Origin: Burkholderiales bacterium Ga0077547
Lineage (GTDB): Bacteria > Pseudomonadota > Gammaproteobacteria > Burkholderiales > Burkholderiaceae_C
Assembly: GCA_001464195.1 (NCBI GenBank)
Contig: LNEY01000027.1
Coordinates: forward strand, 25,984-89,983
Reading direction: 5' to 3'
DNA length: 64,000 bases
Shown here: one piece after another, positions 56,021-63,210 of the stretch
Numbering within the stretch: the stretch's first letter is position 1
Layout: each line of letters starts with the position of its first letter
Notes under the pieces: generated by a model
What the model was told of the DNA's origin: nothing
The model's database searches: none
What the model saw: the letters and a program-made list of their open reading frames with translations, nothing else
Program-made: the position numbers and the translations under genes

Positions 56021-56716
56021 TCAGTCGCTTGCGAGGAACCGCCGGCTGACCGGCCGGAAAGCGGCGTCCAGCTCGTAGACGATCGGTACGCCGTTTGGAA
56101 TTTCCAGGCCGATGATGTCGTCGTCGGAGATCTGGTCCAGGTGTTTCATCAGCGCGCGGATGCTGTTGCCATGCGCGGCCACGATCACGCGCTGGCCAGC
56201 CGCGATCGACGGCACGATGGTGTCATTCCAGTAGGGGAGCACGCGTTCCACGGTGTCCTTCAGGCATTCGGTCAGCGGCACCTCGCCGGGCTGCAAGCCG
56301 GCGTAGCGGCGGTCATTGCGTTCGCAGCGGGGGTCGGTGGGCTCCAGCGCGGGCGGTGGTGTGTCGTAGCTGCGCCGCCATTGCAACACCTGCGCGTCAC
56401 CGTACTTTGCAGCGGTGTCAGCCTTGTTGAGTCCTTCCAGCGCTCCGTAATGGCGTTCGTTCAAGCGCCAGGACTTGACCACCGGCAGCCAGGTGCGATC
56501 CAGCTGATCGAGCGTGTGCCACAGGGTCCACACCGCGCGCTTCAACACCGAGGTGTAGGCGATGTCGAAATCAAGGCCCTCCTCCTTGAGCCGGCGGCCC
56601 GCCGCACGCGCTTGCTCGACACCCAGCGGTGTCAGATCGACATCGACCCAGCCGGTGAAGCGGTTGTCCAGATTCCAGGTGGATTGCCCATGGCGGATCA
56701 GCACGAGTTGGGTCAT
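56021..56716 (-). CDS. gpmA: 2,3-bisphosphoglycerate-dependent phosphoglycerate mutase
   Basis: Glycolytic enzyme interconverting 3- and 2-phosphoglycerate (231 aa). The phospho-histidine motif is [20 protein letters not shown] near the start; [23 protein letters not shown] and [18 protein letters not shown] with the second histidine follow. The C-terminus ends soon after [10 protein letters not shown], about 15 residues shorter than the E. coli enzyme, so the flexible tail is reduced. The ATG at 56716 is used instead of the track's 56779. It is convergent with plsC and divergent from the rhodanese gene. Confidence 0.94.
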   Translation of the reverse strand: MTQLVLIRHGQSTWNLDNRFTGWVDVDLTPLGVEQARAAGRRLKEEGLDFDIAYTSVLKRAVWTLWHTLDQLDRTWLPVVKSWRLNERHYGALEGLNKADTAAKYGDAQVLQWRRSYDTPPPALEPTDPRCERNDRRYAGLQPGEVPLTECLKDTVERVLPYWNDTIVPSIAAGQRVIVAAHGNSIRALMKHLDQISDDDIIGLEIPNGVPIVYELDAAFRPVSRRFLASD

Positions 56717-56783
56717 GGCGGGGCGACGGGTCGCATTCAAAAAAGAAAGGGAAAAAATCGATCTCGGGAAAACCCCCAAATTC

Positions 56784-56789
56784 TATAAT
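56784..56789 (+). promoter_or_regulatory. Consensus -10 box upstream of the rhodanese gene
   Basis: A perfect TATAAT lies 40 bases before the rhodanese GTG, in the A-rich divergent gap with gpmA (AAAAAAGAAAGGGAAAAAATC just upstream). No good -35 is found at 16 to 18 bases. It is probably the promoter for the rhodanese-grxC-secB-gpsA run. Confidence 0.5.
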
Positions 56790-56829
56790 CCGAGGCTTTG
56801 CGTTGGACCCCTCCTGACCGGACCGCTTC

Positions 56830-57240
56830 GTGACCTTCTTTCTCAACAATTGGTTTTTGTTCGCTGCCGCGTTGGTCTCGGGTGGCCTGTTGGCATGGCC
56901 GCTTCTGTCACGTCGTGCCGGAGCTGACAGCGTGACGCCGGCCGGAGCGGTGAATCTCATCAACCGTGAGCGGGGGGTGCTGATCGATGTCAGTGAGCCA
57001 GCCGAGTACCTCGCGGGTCACGCGGGTGGGGCCAAGAATGTGCCGTTCGGGACGCTCGAAACCTCGACCGATCTGCCAAAAAACAAGAGCATTCCACTGC
57101 TGCTGATGTGCCCGACCGGCGCTCGCGCCCATCGGGCAGCGGCCATCCTGCGCAAGCGCGGCTACGAGAAGGTCAGCCCGGTCGCCGGTGGCGTGGCGGC
57201 TTGGCGCGAGGCCAACCTCCCCATCGAGCGTTCCGCTTGA
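56830..57240 (+). CDS. Membrane-anchored rhodanese-like sulfurtransferase
   Basis: Single rhodanese domain (136 aa) behind an N-terminal membrane helix (about residues 5-26, LNNWFLFAAALVSGGLLAWPLL). The domain shows VLIDVSEPAEYLAGHAGGAKNVPFG and the active-site loop LLMCPTGARAHRAAAILRKRG with Cys94, then VAGGVAAWREANLP. The catalytic Cys is intact. The substrate is unknown; homologues directly upstream of grxC and secB are common in proteobacteria (E. coli YibN). Start is GTG. Confidence 0.88.
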   Translation: MTFFLNNWFLFAAALVSGGLLAWPLLSRRAGADSVTPAGAVNLINRERGVLIDVSEPAEYLAGHAGGAKNVPFGTLETSTDLPKNKSIPLLLMCPTGARAHRAAAILRKRGYEKVSPVAGGVAAWREANLPIERSA

Positions 57241-57271
57241 TGAACATTGCGTCTGGCGGCGCCCGACTGTC

Positions 57272-57553
57272 ATGAACCCGAATTCCTTCATCACCATGTA
57301 CACCACCGAGGTGTGCCCGTATTGCCTGCGAGCCAAGGCGCTGCTGAAGGCCCGCGGTGTGACCGAGATCGACGAAATCCGAGTGGACCGTGATCCGACA
57401 TCGCGCATCGCGATGATCGAGCGCACCGGACGTCGCACGGTGCCGCAGATCTTCATCGGGGGTGCCCACATTGGCGGCTGTGACGACCTGATCGCGCTCG
57501 ATCAACGCGGCGGGCTGCTGCCGCTGCTGCAGCCGCAAGCTGCACCGGACTGA
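57272..57553 (+). CDS. grxC: Glutaredoxin 3
   Basis: Dithiol glutaredoxin (93 aa) reducing disulfides with glutathione. The active site is CPYC (C15 and C18) in [17 protein letters not shown], then the GSH-binding [21 protein letters not shown] block. The ORF track starts at 57188, inside the rhodanese gene; ATG 57272 gives the family length. It follows the rhodanese gene by 31 bases and precedes secB, a conserved order. Confidence 0.93.
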   Translation: MNPNSFITMYTTEVCPYCLRAKALLKARGVTEIDEIRVDRDPTSRIAMIERTGRRTVPQIFIGGAHIGGCDDLIALDQRGGLLPLLQPQAAPD

Positions 57554-57626
57554 CTCGAACGAGGCGTGCTCCCCCATAATCCGGCCCCCTAGCGGTCGCC
57601 GCTCCACCACCCACCAAGAGATTGCC

Positions 57627-58103
57627 ATGGCAGACGAAGACAACTCCCCGATGTTCCAGATTCAGCGCATCTACCTGAAGGATTTGTCGCTGGAACAGCC
57701 CAATTCGCCGGCGATCTTTCTGGATCAACAGCAGCCACAGGTCGAAATCAACATCGGCGTCGGCGCTGAAACCGTCGGCAAGGACAACTACGAAGCCACC
57801 GTGCGCGTGACCGTGACCGCCAAGGTCGGCGACAAGACCTTGTTCCTGCTGGAGGCCAAGCAGGCCGGCATCTTCGAGATCCGCAACATCCCGCAAGACC
57901 AACTGCAGCCGATCCTCAGCATCGCCTGCCCAGGCATCGTGTACCCGTACCTGCGCGCGATCGTCTCTGACATCTGCACCCGCGCAGGCTTCCCGCCGGT
58001 GACGCTGGCAGAGATCAACTTCCAGGCGATGTACGAAAGCCAGCGGTCCGCAGCTGCAGAAGCGGCGGCCAATGGCGCCGGCGGCAGCGCGCTCGTCAAC
58101 TGA
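57627..58103 (+). CDS. secB: Protein-export chaperone SecB
   Basis: Tetrameric cytoplasmic chaperone delivering unfolded precursors to SecA (158 aa). Typical blocks are [49 protein letters not shown], and the strongly conserved [34 protein letters not shown]. The C-terminal tail is Ala/Gly-rich. It lies 73 bases after grxC and 34 bases before gpsA, forming the common grxC-secB-gpsA order. Confidence 0.96.
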   Translation: MADEDNSPMFQIQRIYLKDLSLEQPNSPAIFLDQQQPQVEINIGVGAETVGKDNYEATVRVTVTAKVGDKTLFLLEAKQAGIFEIRNIPQDQLQPILSIACPGIVYPYLRAIVSDICTRAGFPPVTLAEINFQAMYESQRSAAAEAAANGAGGSALVN

Positions 58104-58137
58104 GCTTCAGCGTTTCCCGGCAGCTGAGCGGCACGCA

Positions 58138-59127
58138 GTGAAACTGAGCGTGCTCGGAGCAGGTGCCTGGGGCACCGCGCTGGCGATCAGTGCCAGCGCA
58201 CGTCATCCCACGCTGCTCTGGGCGCGTGACGCGGCGCAGGCCGAAGCCATGCGCCTGCAGCGGCGCAATGCGCGGTATCTCCCCACCGCCGATTTCCCGG
58301 CAGGCCTCCAGGTCACGCAGGATTTCGACGCGGCGGTCGCATATGCGAGTGGTGGCCTGCTGATCGTGGCCACGCCGATGTCCGGACTCGCTGCGGTCTT
58401 GAGCGCCTTGCCGCCCGGCGCTCAGGCGCCAGGCCTGTACTGGCTGTGCAAGGGCTTCCAGGAAGGCACCGGCCTGCTGGGGCACGAGTTGGCCCAGCAG
58501 CTCTGGCCGCAAGGACGCGTGGGTGTGCTGTCGGGCCCGAGCTTCGCGCAGGAGGTCGCCGCAGGCCAACCGACCGCACTGGTCGCAGCCAGTCACGATG
58601 TCCATTTGAGAGAGCAAGCGGTCGCGGCATTGCACAGCGACAACCTGCGCATCTACACGTCAGATGATCCGGTGGGTGTCGAGGTGGGCGGCGCGGTGAA
58701 GAACGTGATGGCCATCGCCACCGGGCTGGCGGACGGTCTGCAACTGGGCTTCAACGCCCGCGCCGCGTTGATCACCCGCGGGCTGGCCGAGATGGTGAGA
58801 CTGGGCGTGGCGCTCGGCGCCCGTGCGGACACGTTCATGGGTCTGAGTGGGCTGGGGGATCTGGTGCTCACCGCAACCGGCGATCTGTCGCGCAATCGCA
58901 CCGTGGGCCTGCGGCTGGCGCAAGGGCAGCCGCTGGCTCAAATCGTCGCGGACCTCGGGCATGTGGCCGAAGGCGTGCTGAGCGCATCCACGGTCTTGAA
59001 GCGCGCACAGATACTGGGTGTCGAGATGCCGATCACCGCTGCCGTGGTCGATGTGCTTGAGGGGCAGTCGACCCCGCATCAAGGCGTTGAGCGATTGATG
59101 GGCCGCGGCCCGCGCCCTGAGCGCTGA
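58138..59127 (+). CDS. gpsA: Glycerol-3-phosphate dehydrogenase [NAD(P)+] GpsA
   Basis: Makes sn-glycerol-3-phosphate for phospholipids (329 aa). The dinucleotide loop is [15 protein letters not shown], followed by LYWLCKGFQ (catalytic Lys), [58 protein letters not shown] and the late [23 protein letters not shown]. The GTG at 58138 is used; the ORF track's earlier start lies in secB. Its product feeds the same pathway as the plsC-like acyltransferase at 55261. Confidence 0.95.
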   Translation: MKLSVLGAGAWGTALAISASARHPTLLWARDAAQAEAMRLQRRNARYLPTADFPAGLQVTQDFDAAVAYASGGLLIVATPMSGLAAVLSALPPGAQAPGLYWLCKGFQEGTGLLGHELAQQLWPQGRVGVLSGPSFAQEVAAGQPTALVAASHDVHLREQAVAALHSDNLRIYTSDDPVGVEVGGAVKNVMAIATGLADGLQLGFNARAALITRGLAEMVRLGVALGARADTFMGLSGLGDLVLTATGDLSRNRTVGLRLAQGQPLAQIVADLGHVAEGVLSASTVLKRAQILGVEMPITAAVVDVLEGQSTPHQGVERLMGRGPRPER

Positions 59128-59141
59128 GATTCGCGCTCAGG
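59116..59141. terminator. Hairpin across the convergent gpsA and trmL ends
   Basis: CCTGAGCG (59116-59123) pairs with CGCTCAGG (59134-59141), eight pairs with a ten-base loop. The stem includes coding sequence of both genes and surrounds both stop codons. It is a candidate shared transcript end, without a U-run on either side. Confidence 0.45.
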
Positions 59142-59607
59142 TGCCGCCGGCATAGCCGTTCTGGCGCCACGCCTCGAACACCGCGACCGCAACGGCATTG
59201 CTCAGGTTCAGACTGCGCTGCCCCGGCAGCAAGGGGAGTCGGACACGCCGGTCTTCGGCAAACGTATCCCGGAGCTCTGGTGGCAATCCGGCCGTTTCCG
59301 ACCCGAACACCAACCAGTCTCCAGCTCGCCAGGCGGCGGCAGCGAGTGTTTGTCGGCCGCGCGTCGTGAAGGCAAAACAGCGGGCGGGGTCGGGCTGCAT
59401 CGCCGTCAGGAACCGGTCCCAGGATGCATGGCGCCGCACTTGCGCATGCTCGTGGTAGTCGAGTCCGGCACGCTGCAGCAGCTTATCGTCCATCGAAAAC
59501 CCCAACGGCTCGATCAGGTGCAGAGCGCAACCCGTGTTGGCGGCCAGCCGGATCACATTGCCGGTATTCGGCGGAATCTCCGGGTGCACCAGAACGATGT
59601 TGAACAT
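59137..59607 (-). CDS. trmL: tRNA (cytidine/uridine-34 2'-O)-methyltransferase TrmL
   Basis: SPOUT-fold methyltransferase (156 aa) modifying the wobble base of certain leucine tRNAs. Family blocks are MFNIVLVHPEIPPNTGNVIRLAANTG, LGFSMDDKLLQRAGLDYHE, WLVFGSETAGLPPEL and the knot region RLPLLPGQRSLNLSNAVAVAVFEAWRQ. The ORF track starts at 59646; ATG 59607 begins exactly at the conserved domain. It is two bases downstream of the comF stop. Confidence 0.94.
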   Translation of the reverse strand: MFNIVLVHPEIPPNTGNVIRLAANTGCALHLIEPLGFSMDDKLLQRAGLDYHEHAQVRRHASWDRFLTAMQPDPARCFAFTTRGRQTLAAAAWRAGDWLVFGSETAGLPPELRDTFAEDRRVRLPLLPGQRSLNLSNAVAVAVFEAWRQNGYAGGT

Positions 59608-59609
59608 CG

Positions 59610-60341
59610 TCAGTGCTCCGGGGGCGGCGTGCGGGCCACCACCCACACCTGCACCGACCGCGCGCCGGCGTCGAGCAGGACCTGACTCAGCTCACTCGCG
59701 GTGGCTTGTGTCGTCATCACATCGTCGACGAGGGCGACCCGGCGTCCGACGACTTCGGCGCGCCGGGTCGGTTCGACAGCGAATGCCCCGCGCACATTGG
59801 CCAGGCGACGATCGCGCGGTAGCGACAGCTGGTAGGGCGTCTCCCGAATGCGCAGCAGCACATTGGCATCGCTGTGGACCCCCAATCGCCGTGCACAGCG
59901 GCGGGCCAGCTCCCAGGATTGGTTGTAGCCGCGTTCGCGCCATCGGCGCGCGCTCAGCGGCACCGGCAGCAGGCAATCGGGCGCCTCGCCGATGTGTCGT
60001 TGGTACGCTGCGATCAGCAGGTCGCACAGCGCACCGCTCAGATCGAGCCCGCTGCGGTATTTGAAATCGCTGATCAGCTGGTCCCAGGGGTGGGTGTAGT
60101 CGACCGCAGCGATGGCCCTTTCAAAGTGCGGTGGCGTACTCAGGCAACCGCCGCAAAGCGCGACAGGGGCCACCAACCGGACGGCGCAGCGCTCGCATCG
60201 CTGGACTGGCGCTGCGAACCGGACCGTGCAGCTGTGGCAGATGCGCCCATGACCCCAGCCGTGGCAGACCGCGCACTGGCTGGGCCCGCGATGCCGCGAT
60301 GCCAGTCGCACCAGGCGTTGAAGTTCAGTCTGCACTTGCAC
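59610..60341 (-). CDS. comF: ComF family phosphoribosyltransferase-like protein
   Basis: ComF homologue (243 aa), linked to DNA uptake and single-stranded DNA handling in transformable bacteria. The N-terminal double zinc-finger has CAVCHGWGHGRICHSC and CERCAVRLVAPVALCGGC; the phosphoribosyltransferase part has VDYTHPWDQLISDFKYR, LLPVPLSARRWRERGYNQSWELA and the PRPP-like loop RVALVDDVMTTQATASEL. All zinc cysteines are present. It is divergent from the methyltransferase gene with only 20 bases between starts. Whether this organism is transformable is unknown. Confidence 0.92.
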   Translation of the reverse strand: MQVQTELQRLVRLASRHRGPSQCAVCHGWGHGRICHSCTVRFAAPVQRCERCAVRLVAPVALCGGCLSTPPHFERAIAAVDYTHPWDQLISDFKYRSGLDLSGALCDLLIAAYQRHIGEAPDCLLPVPLSARRWRERGYNQSWELARRCARRLGVHSDANVLLRIRETPYQLSLPRDRRLANVRGAFAVEPTRRAEVVGRRVALVDDVMTTQATASELSQVLLDAGARSVQVWVVARTPPPEH

Positions 60342-60361
60342 GCCGTCAATATACTGGCCCG

Positions 60362-61273
60362 ATGGGAGGCAGCAGCGAGGCAGTGCGATCGATCGATGAA
60401 GCGGCGGTCGCGGCCGTTCAGCGACGCTTGGCGCGGCTGACGCAGCCGCCGTGGCTGCATGTCGAGATCGCTGGGCGCATGGCCGAGCGGCTGTTGCTGT
60501 TCAAGACCGCGCCGTGCCGCATCATCGACTGGTCGTCGTTCCTCGGTGCGGGTGCGTCGAGGCTGATGACCACGTTCCCGGATGCCGCGGTGATGGCCAT
60601 CGAGCCCAGTCCAAGCCTGGTCGAGCGCAGCCGCGCGCAGTTGCGCTCGCCTTGGTGGACGCCCCGGCGCTGGACTGCGCCAGCGGCAGAGGTCATCCTG
60701 GAGTCGATGCCAGGGCCCGGTGACGCCCAGCTGGTGTGGGCCAACATGGTGCTTCATGGCGTCGCCGACCCCCCCGCGCTGATGCAGCGTTGGCAGCACC
60801 TGCTGGCGCCCGGCGGGTTCGTGATGTTTTCGTGCCTGGGGCCCGACACGGTGCGCGAGCTGACGTCGATCTACGCACAACTGCAGTGGCCCGCGCCGAC
60901 GATTGCGTTCGTGGACATGCACGACCTGGGCGACATGCTGGTGCACGCCGGTTTGGCGGATCCCGTGATGGACCAGGAGCGGCTGACGGTGCACTGGGAC
61001 AACGCCGAGGCGCTGTGCAGGGATCTGCGCTTGCTGGGTGGCAACGTGTCTCCGGATCGATATCCCGGCTTGCGCACGCCGCGTTGGCTGCATCAGATGC
61101 ACAACGCACTCGAAGCCTTGCGTGACCGCACAGGCCGCTATGCCCTGACATTCGAGATCGTCTACGGTCATGCCTTCAAGCGCGAGGCGGTGGCGAGCGC
61201 GCCCAAAGAGACCCAGGTTTCTCTCGAAGAAATGCGACGACTTTTGCCATCAGCCAAGAAGACCGTCGGTTGA
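60362..61273 (+). CDS. BioC-like SAM-dependent methyltransferase
   Basis: Predicted methyltransferase (303 aa). The SAM-binding region is IIDWSSFLGAGASRLMTTF with the later acidic AVMAIEPSPSL; this differs from the usual DLGCGTG loop, a variation I recall in this lineage. It continues with WANMVLHGVADPPALMQRWQHLLAPGGFVMFSCLGPDTVREL, which is typical of the BioC group. Pairing with a divergent comF also resembles BioC loci. The substrate (malonyl-ACP in true BioC) is not proven. The ORF track starts upstream at 60131; ATG 60362 is the sensible start. Confidence 0.75.
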   Translation: MGGSSEAVRSIDEAAVAAVQRRLARLTQPPWLHVEIAGRMAERLLLFKTAPCRIIDWSSFLGAGASRLMTTFPDAAVMAIEPSPSLVERSRAQLRSPWWTPRRWTAPAAEVILESMPGPGDAQLVWANMVLHGVADPPALMQRWQHLLAPGGFVMFSCLGPDTVRELTSIYAQLQWPAPTIAFVDMHDLGDMLVHAGLADPVMDQERLTVHWDNAEALCRDLRLLGGNVSPDRYPGLRTPRWLHQMHNALEALRDRTGRYALTFEIVYGHAFKREAVASAPKETQVSLEEMRRLLPSAKKTVG

Positions 61274-61297
61274 GTACGGGCCTGAGGGTCGTATAAA
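61270..61297 (+). promoter_or_regulatory. Promoter of the DUF2244-ctaCD operon
   Basis: TTGAGT (61270-61275) and TATAAA (61292-61297) are separated by 16 bases, right after the methyltransferase stop. The predicted start near 61304 leaves an untranslated leader of about 105 bases containing strong RNA structure. Activity is inferred from sequence. Confidence 0.6.
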
Positions 61298-61314
61298 CTC
61301 TGCCCCACCTGATG

Positions 61315-61372
61315 GTCGAGGAACGCGTGCATGCACGCAGCGGCAGGCCGGACCTGTCCTCGACGGGCTTTT
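61315..61372 (+). ncRNA. Branched RNA structure in the leader of the cytochrome oxidase operon
   Basis: An eight-pair outer stem GTCGAGGA (61315-61322) / TCCTCGAC (61357-61364) encloses two inner hairpins: the 14-base perfect palindrome GCGTGCATGCACGC (61325-61338) and CAGG-CCGGA-CCTG (61344-61356). The outer stem is followed by GGGCTTTTCTT. This could be a cis-regulatory leader with an attenuator-like end or a small RNA of about 70 nt. I do not recognise it as a named RNA family. Pairing is seen directly; function is inferred. Confidence 0.5.
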
Positions 61373-61408
61373 CTTGTCTTGCCCCAGTCACTGAGTTGTA
61401 ACTTCGAG

Positions 61409-61978
61409 ATGTCCACCTTCTCTTACGGCCATTCCGCGGGCGCGCACGCGCTGCCGGCGGCGTGGCGTTTTGGAAGAGAAAGCGACCCATCGGTGAGTGA
61501 GTGGTCGGTGGAGTGGCTGTTGAAGCGCAACTGCTCGATGGCTCCGCGGCAGCTGTTCGCGATGTTCGGCGCCTTGTGTGTTTTGTCGCTGACGATCGCT
61601 GCGTATTTCTGGTCGCAAGGTGCCACGGTGATCATGGCATTCGCCTGGGTGGAATTGATCGCGGTAGGCGGCGCGCTGCTGGTGTATTCGCGGCATGCGG
61701 CGGACCAAGAGAACATTGCCTTGCGCCAGGGCAAGCTGACGGTGGCACACACCTCGGGCAACACCGTCGAGACGGCAGAATTTGCGCCCGAATGGGTCAG
61801 CGTCGAGCCAGTGACGGGAGACGAGTCCTTGATCGAGGTCTTCGGCCAGGGGCGGCGAATAGAAGTCGGGCGCTTTGTACGCCCGGAATTGAGGAGGCAG
61901 CTGGCCAACGAACTGCGTCATGCGGTTCGGATGGCGCGGCTGCGCCCACAAAGTGCTTTGCCCCCCGCAGAGCTTTGA
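61409..61978 (+). CDS. DUF2244 membrane protein upstream of cytochrome oxidase genes
   Basis: Small membrane protein (189 aa) of the DUF2244 family. Two close membrane helices (about 49-69 and 73-93: MFGALCVLSLTIAAYFW and MAFAWVELIAVGGALLVYS) are followed by a cytoplasmic beta-rich part ending in FVRPELRRQLANELRHAVRMA. The motif RNCSMAPRQL just before the first helix is typical. It sits 14 bases before ctaC, a position I recall in Burkholderiales, suggesting a link with oxidase biogenesis; its function is unknown. The ORF track starts at 61331, inside the leader. Confidence 0.83.
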   Translation: MSTFSYGHSAGAHALPAAWRFGRESDPSVSEWSVEWLLKRNCSMAPRQLFAMFGALCVLSLTIAAYFWSQGATVIMAFAWVELIAVGGALLVYSRHAADQENIALRQGKLTVAHTSGNTVETAEFAPEWVSVEPVTGDESLIEVFGQGRRIEVGRFVRPELRRQLANELRHAVRMARLRPQSALPPAEL

Positions 61979-61992
61979 CAACACGAGCAGTC

Positions 61993-63168
61993 ATGATGAA
62001 CACGATGAAAGCAATTTCCGCGAAGGCCTCGCACGCGCTCTTGGGCGCGAGCCTGTGGGTGGTCTCGACGCTGGCTTCGGCCACGAACGACTTGCCGGGC
62101 GGCCCGGCGGTCAATCAGATCGATCTGCACCCTGCTGTCACGAAGATTGCTGAAGACCAGCGCTACCTGCACTACCTGATGATGGTGATCTGCTTGGTCA
62201 TCTTCTTTGCCGTGTTCGGCGTCATGTTCTATTCGATCTTCGTGCACCGCAAATCGAAGGGCGCCAAATCAGCCAATTTCCACGAGAGCACCGCGGTTGA
62301 AATCGCCTGGACTGTCGTGCCGTTCATCATCGTGATTGGCATGGCCTTGCCCGCGACGAAGGTGGTCGTTGCGATGAAAGACACCAGTTCGGCCGATCTG
62401 ACGATCAAGGCCACGGGCATGCAGTGGAAATGGGGCTACGACTATCTCAATGGCGAGGGGGCGGGCATCGGCTTTGTATCGACGCTGGACGCCGCGCAGC
62501 GACAGATGTCCGACTCCGGCAATCCGTCCGGTGACAACTATCTGTTGAAAGTTGACTACCCGTTGGTGGTTCCGGTCGACAAGAAGGTCCGCATCATCAC
62601 GACCGCCAACGACGTGATTCACGCCTTCGCGGTGCCATCTTTCGGCATCAAGCAGGATGCCATCCCCGGCTTCGTGCGAGACACCTGGTTCCGCGCTGAA
62701 AAGATCGGCGATTACTACGGGCAGTGTCAGGAGCTCTGCGGCAAGGAGCACGCCTACATGCCGATCCACGTGAAGGTGGTGTCGGCTGCCGATTACACGA
62801 AATGGGTTGAAGGCCAGCAGGCTGAGATGTCGGCGAAGGCGGACGATCCGAACAAGGTCTGGGAGTCGGCCGATCTGATTGCACGCGGCGAGAAGGTCTA
62901 CAACAGCAACTGTGCCGTCTGCCACGAGGCCAGCGGCCAGGCTGTTGGCGCGATCAAGGCGCTTGACGGCGCAGCGGTGGTGCTGGATGAAGACAAGACC
63001 AAGCAGATCGCGGTGCTGCTGAACGGGCAGAACAATGGCGCGATGCCGTCTTGGAAGCAACTCTCCGACACCGAGATTGCCGCTGTGATCACCTATACCA
63101 AGAACAACTGGTCGAACAAGACCGGTCAAGCCGTGCAGCCAGCCGAAGTGGTTGCCGCTCGCAAGTAA
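61993..63168 (+). CDS. ctaC: Cytochrome c oxidase subunit II with fused cytochrome c domain
   Basis: CuA-bearing subunit of an aa3/caa3-type terminal oxidase (391 aa). A signal peptide ends near STLASA; two membrane helices follow at about 55-80 and 100-122. The CuA domain carries HAFAVPSFGIKQDAIPG and YYGQCQELCGKEHAYMPI with the two Cys, His and Met ligands, and the WKWGYDY aromatic stretch for electron entry. A C-terminal cytochrome c domain has the haem motif CAVCH near residue 310 and a methionine in NGAMPSW. ATG 61993 is chosen over the track's earlier start. ctaD follows 42 bases later. Confidence 0.95.
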   Translation: MMNTMKAISAKASHALLGASLWVVSTLASATNDLPGGPAVNQIDLHPAVTKIAEDQRYLHYLMMVICLVIFFAVFGVMFYSIFVHRKSKGAKSANFHESTAVEIAWTVVPFIIVIGMALPATKVVVAMKDTSSADLTIKATGMQWKWGYDYLNGEGAGIGFVSTLDAAQRQMSDSGNPSGDNYLLKVDYPLVVPVDKKVRIITTANDVIHAFAVPSFGIKQDAIPGFVRDTWFRAEKIGDYYGQCQELCGKEHAYMPIHVKVVSAADYTKWVEGQQAEMSAKADDPNKVWESADLIARGEKVYNSNCAVCHEASGQAVGAIKALDGAAVVLDEDKTKQIAVLLNGQNNGAMPSWKQLSDTEIAAVITYTKNNWSNKTGQAVQPAEVVAARK

Positions 63169-63210
63169 TCGTTTCCAGACACACGATCAGTCGTTTCAGA
63201 AGGACCTCCC

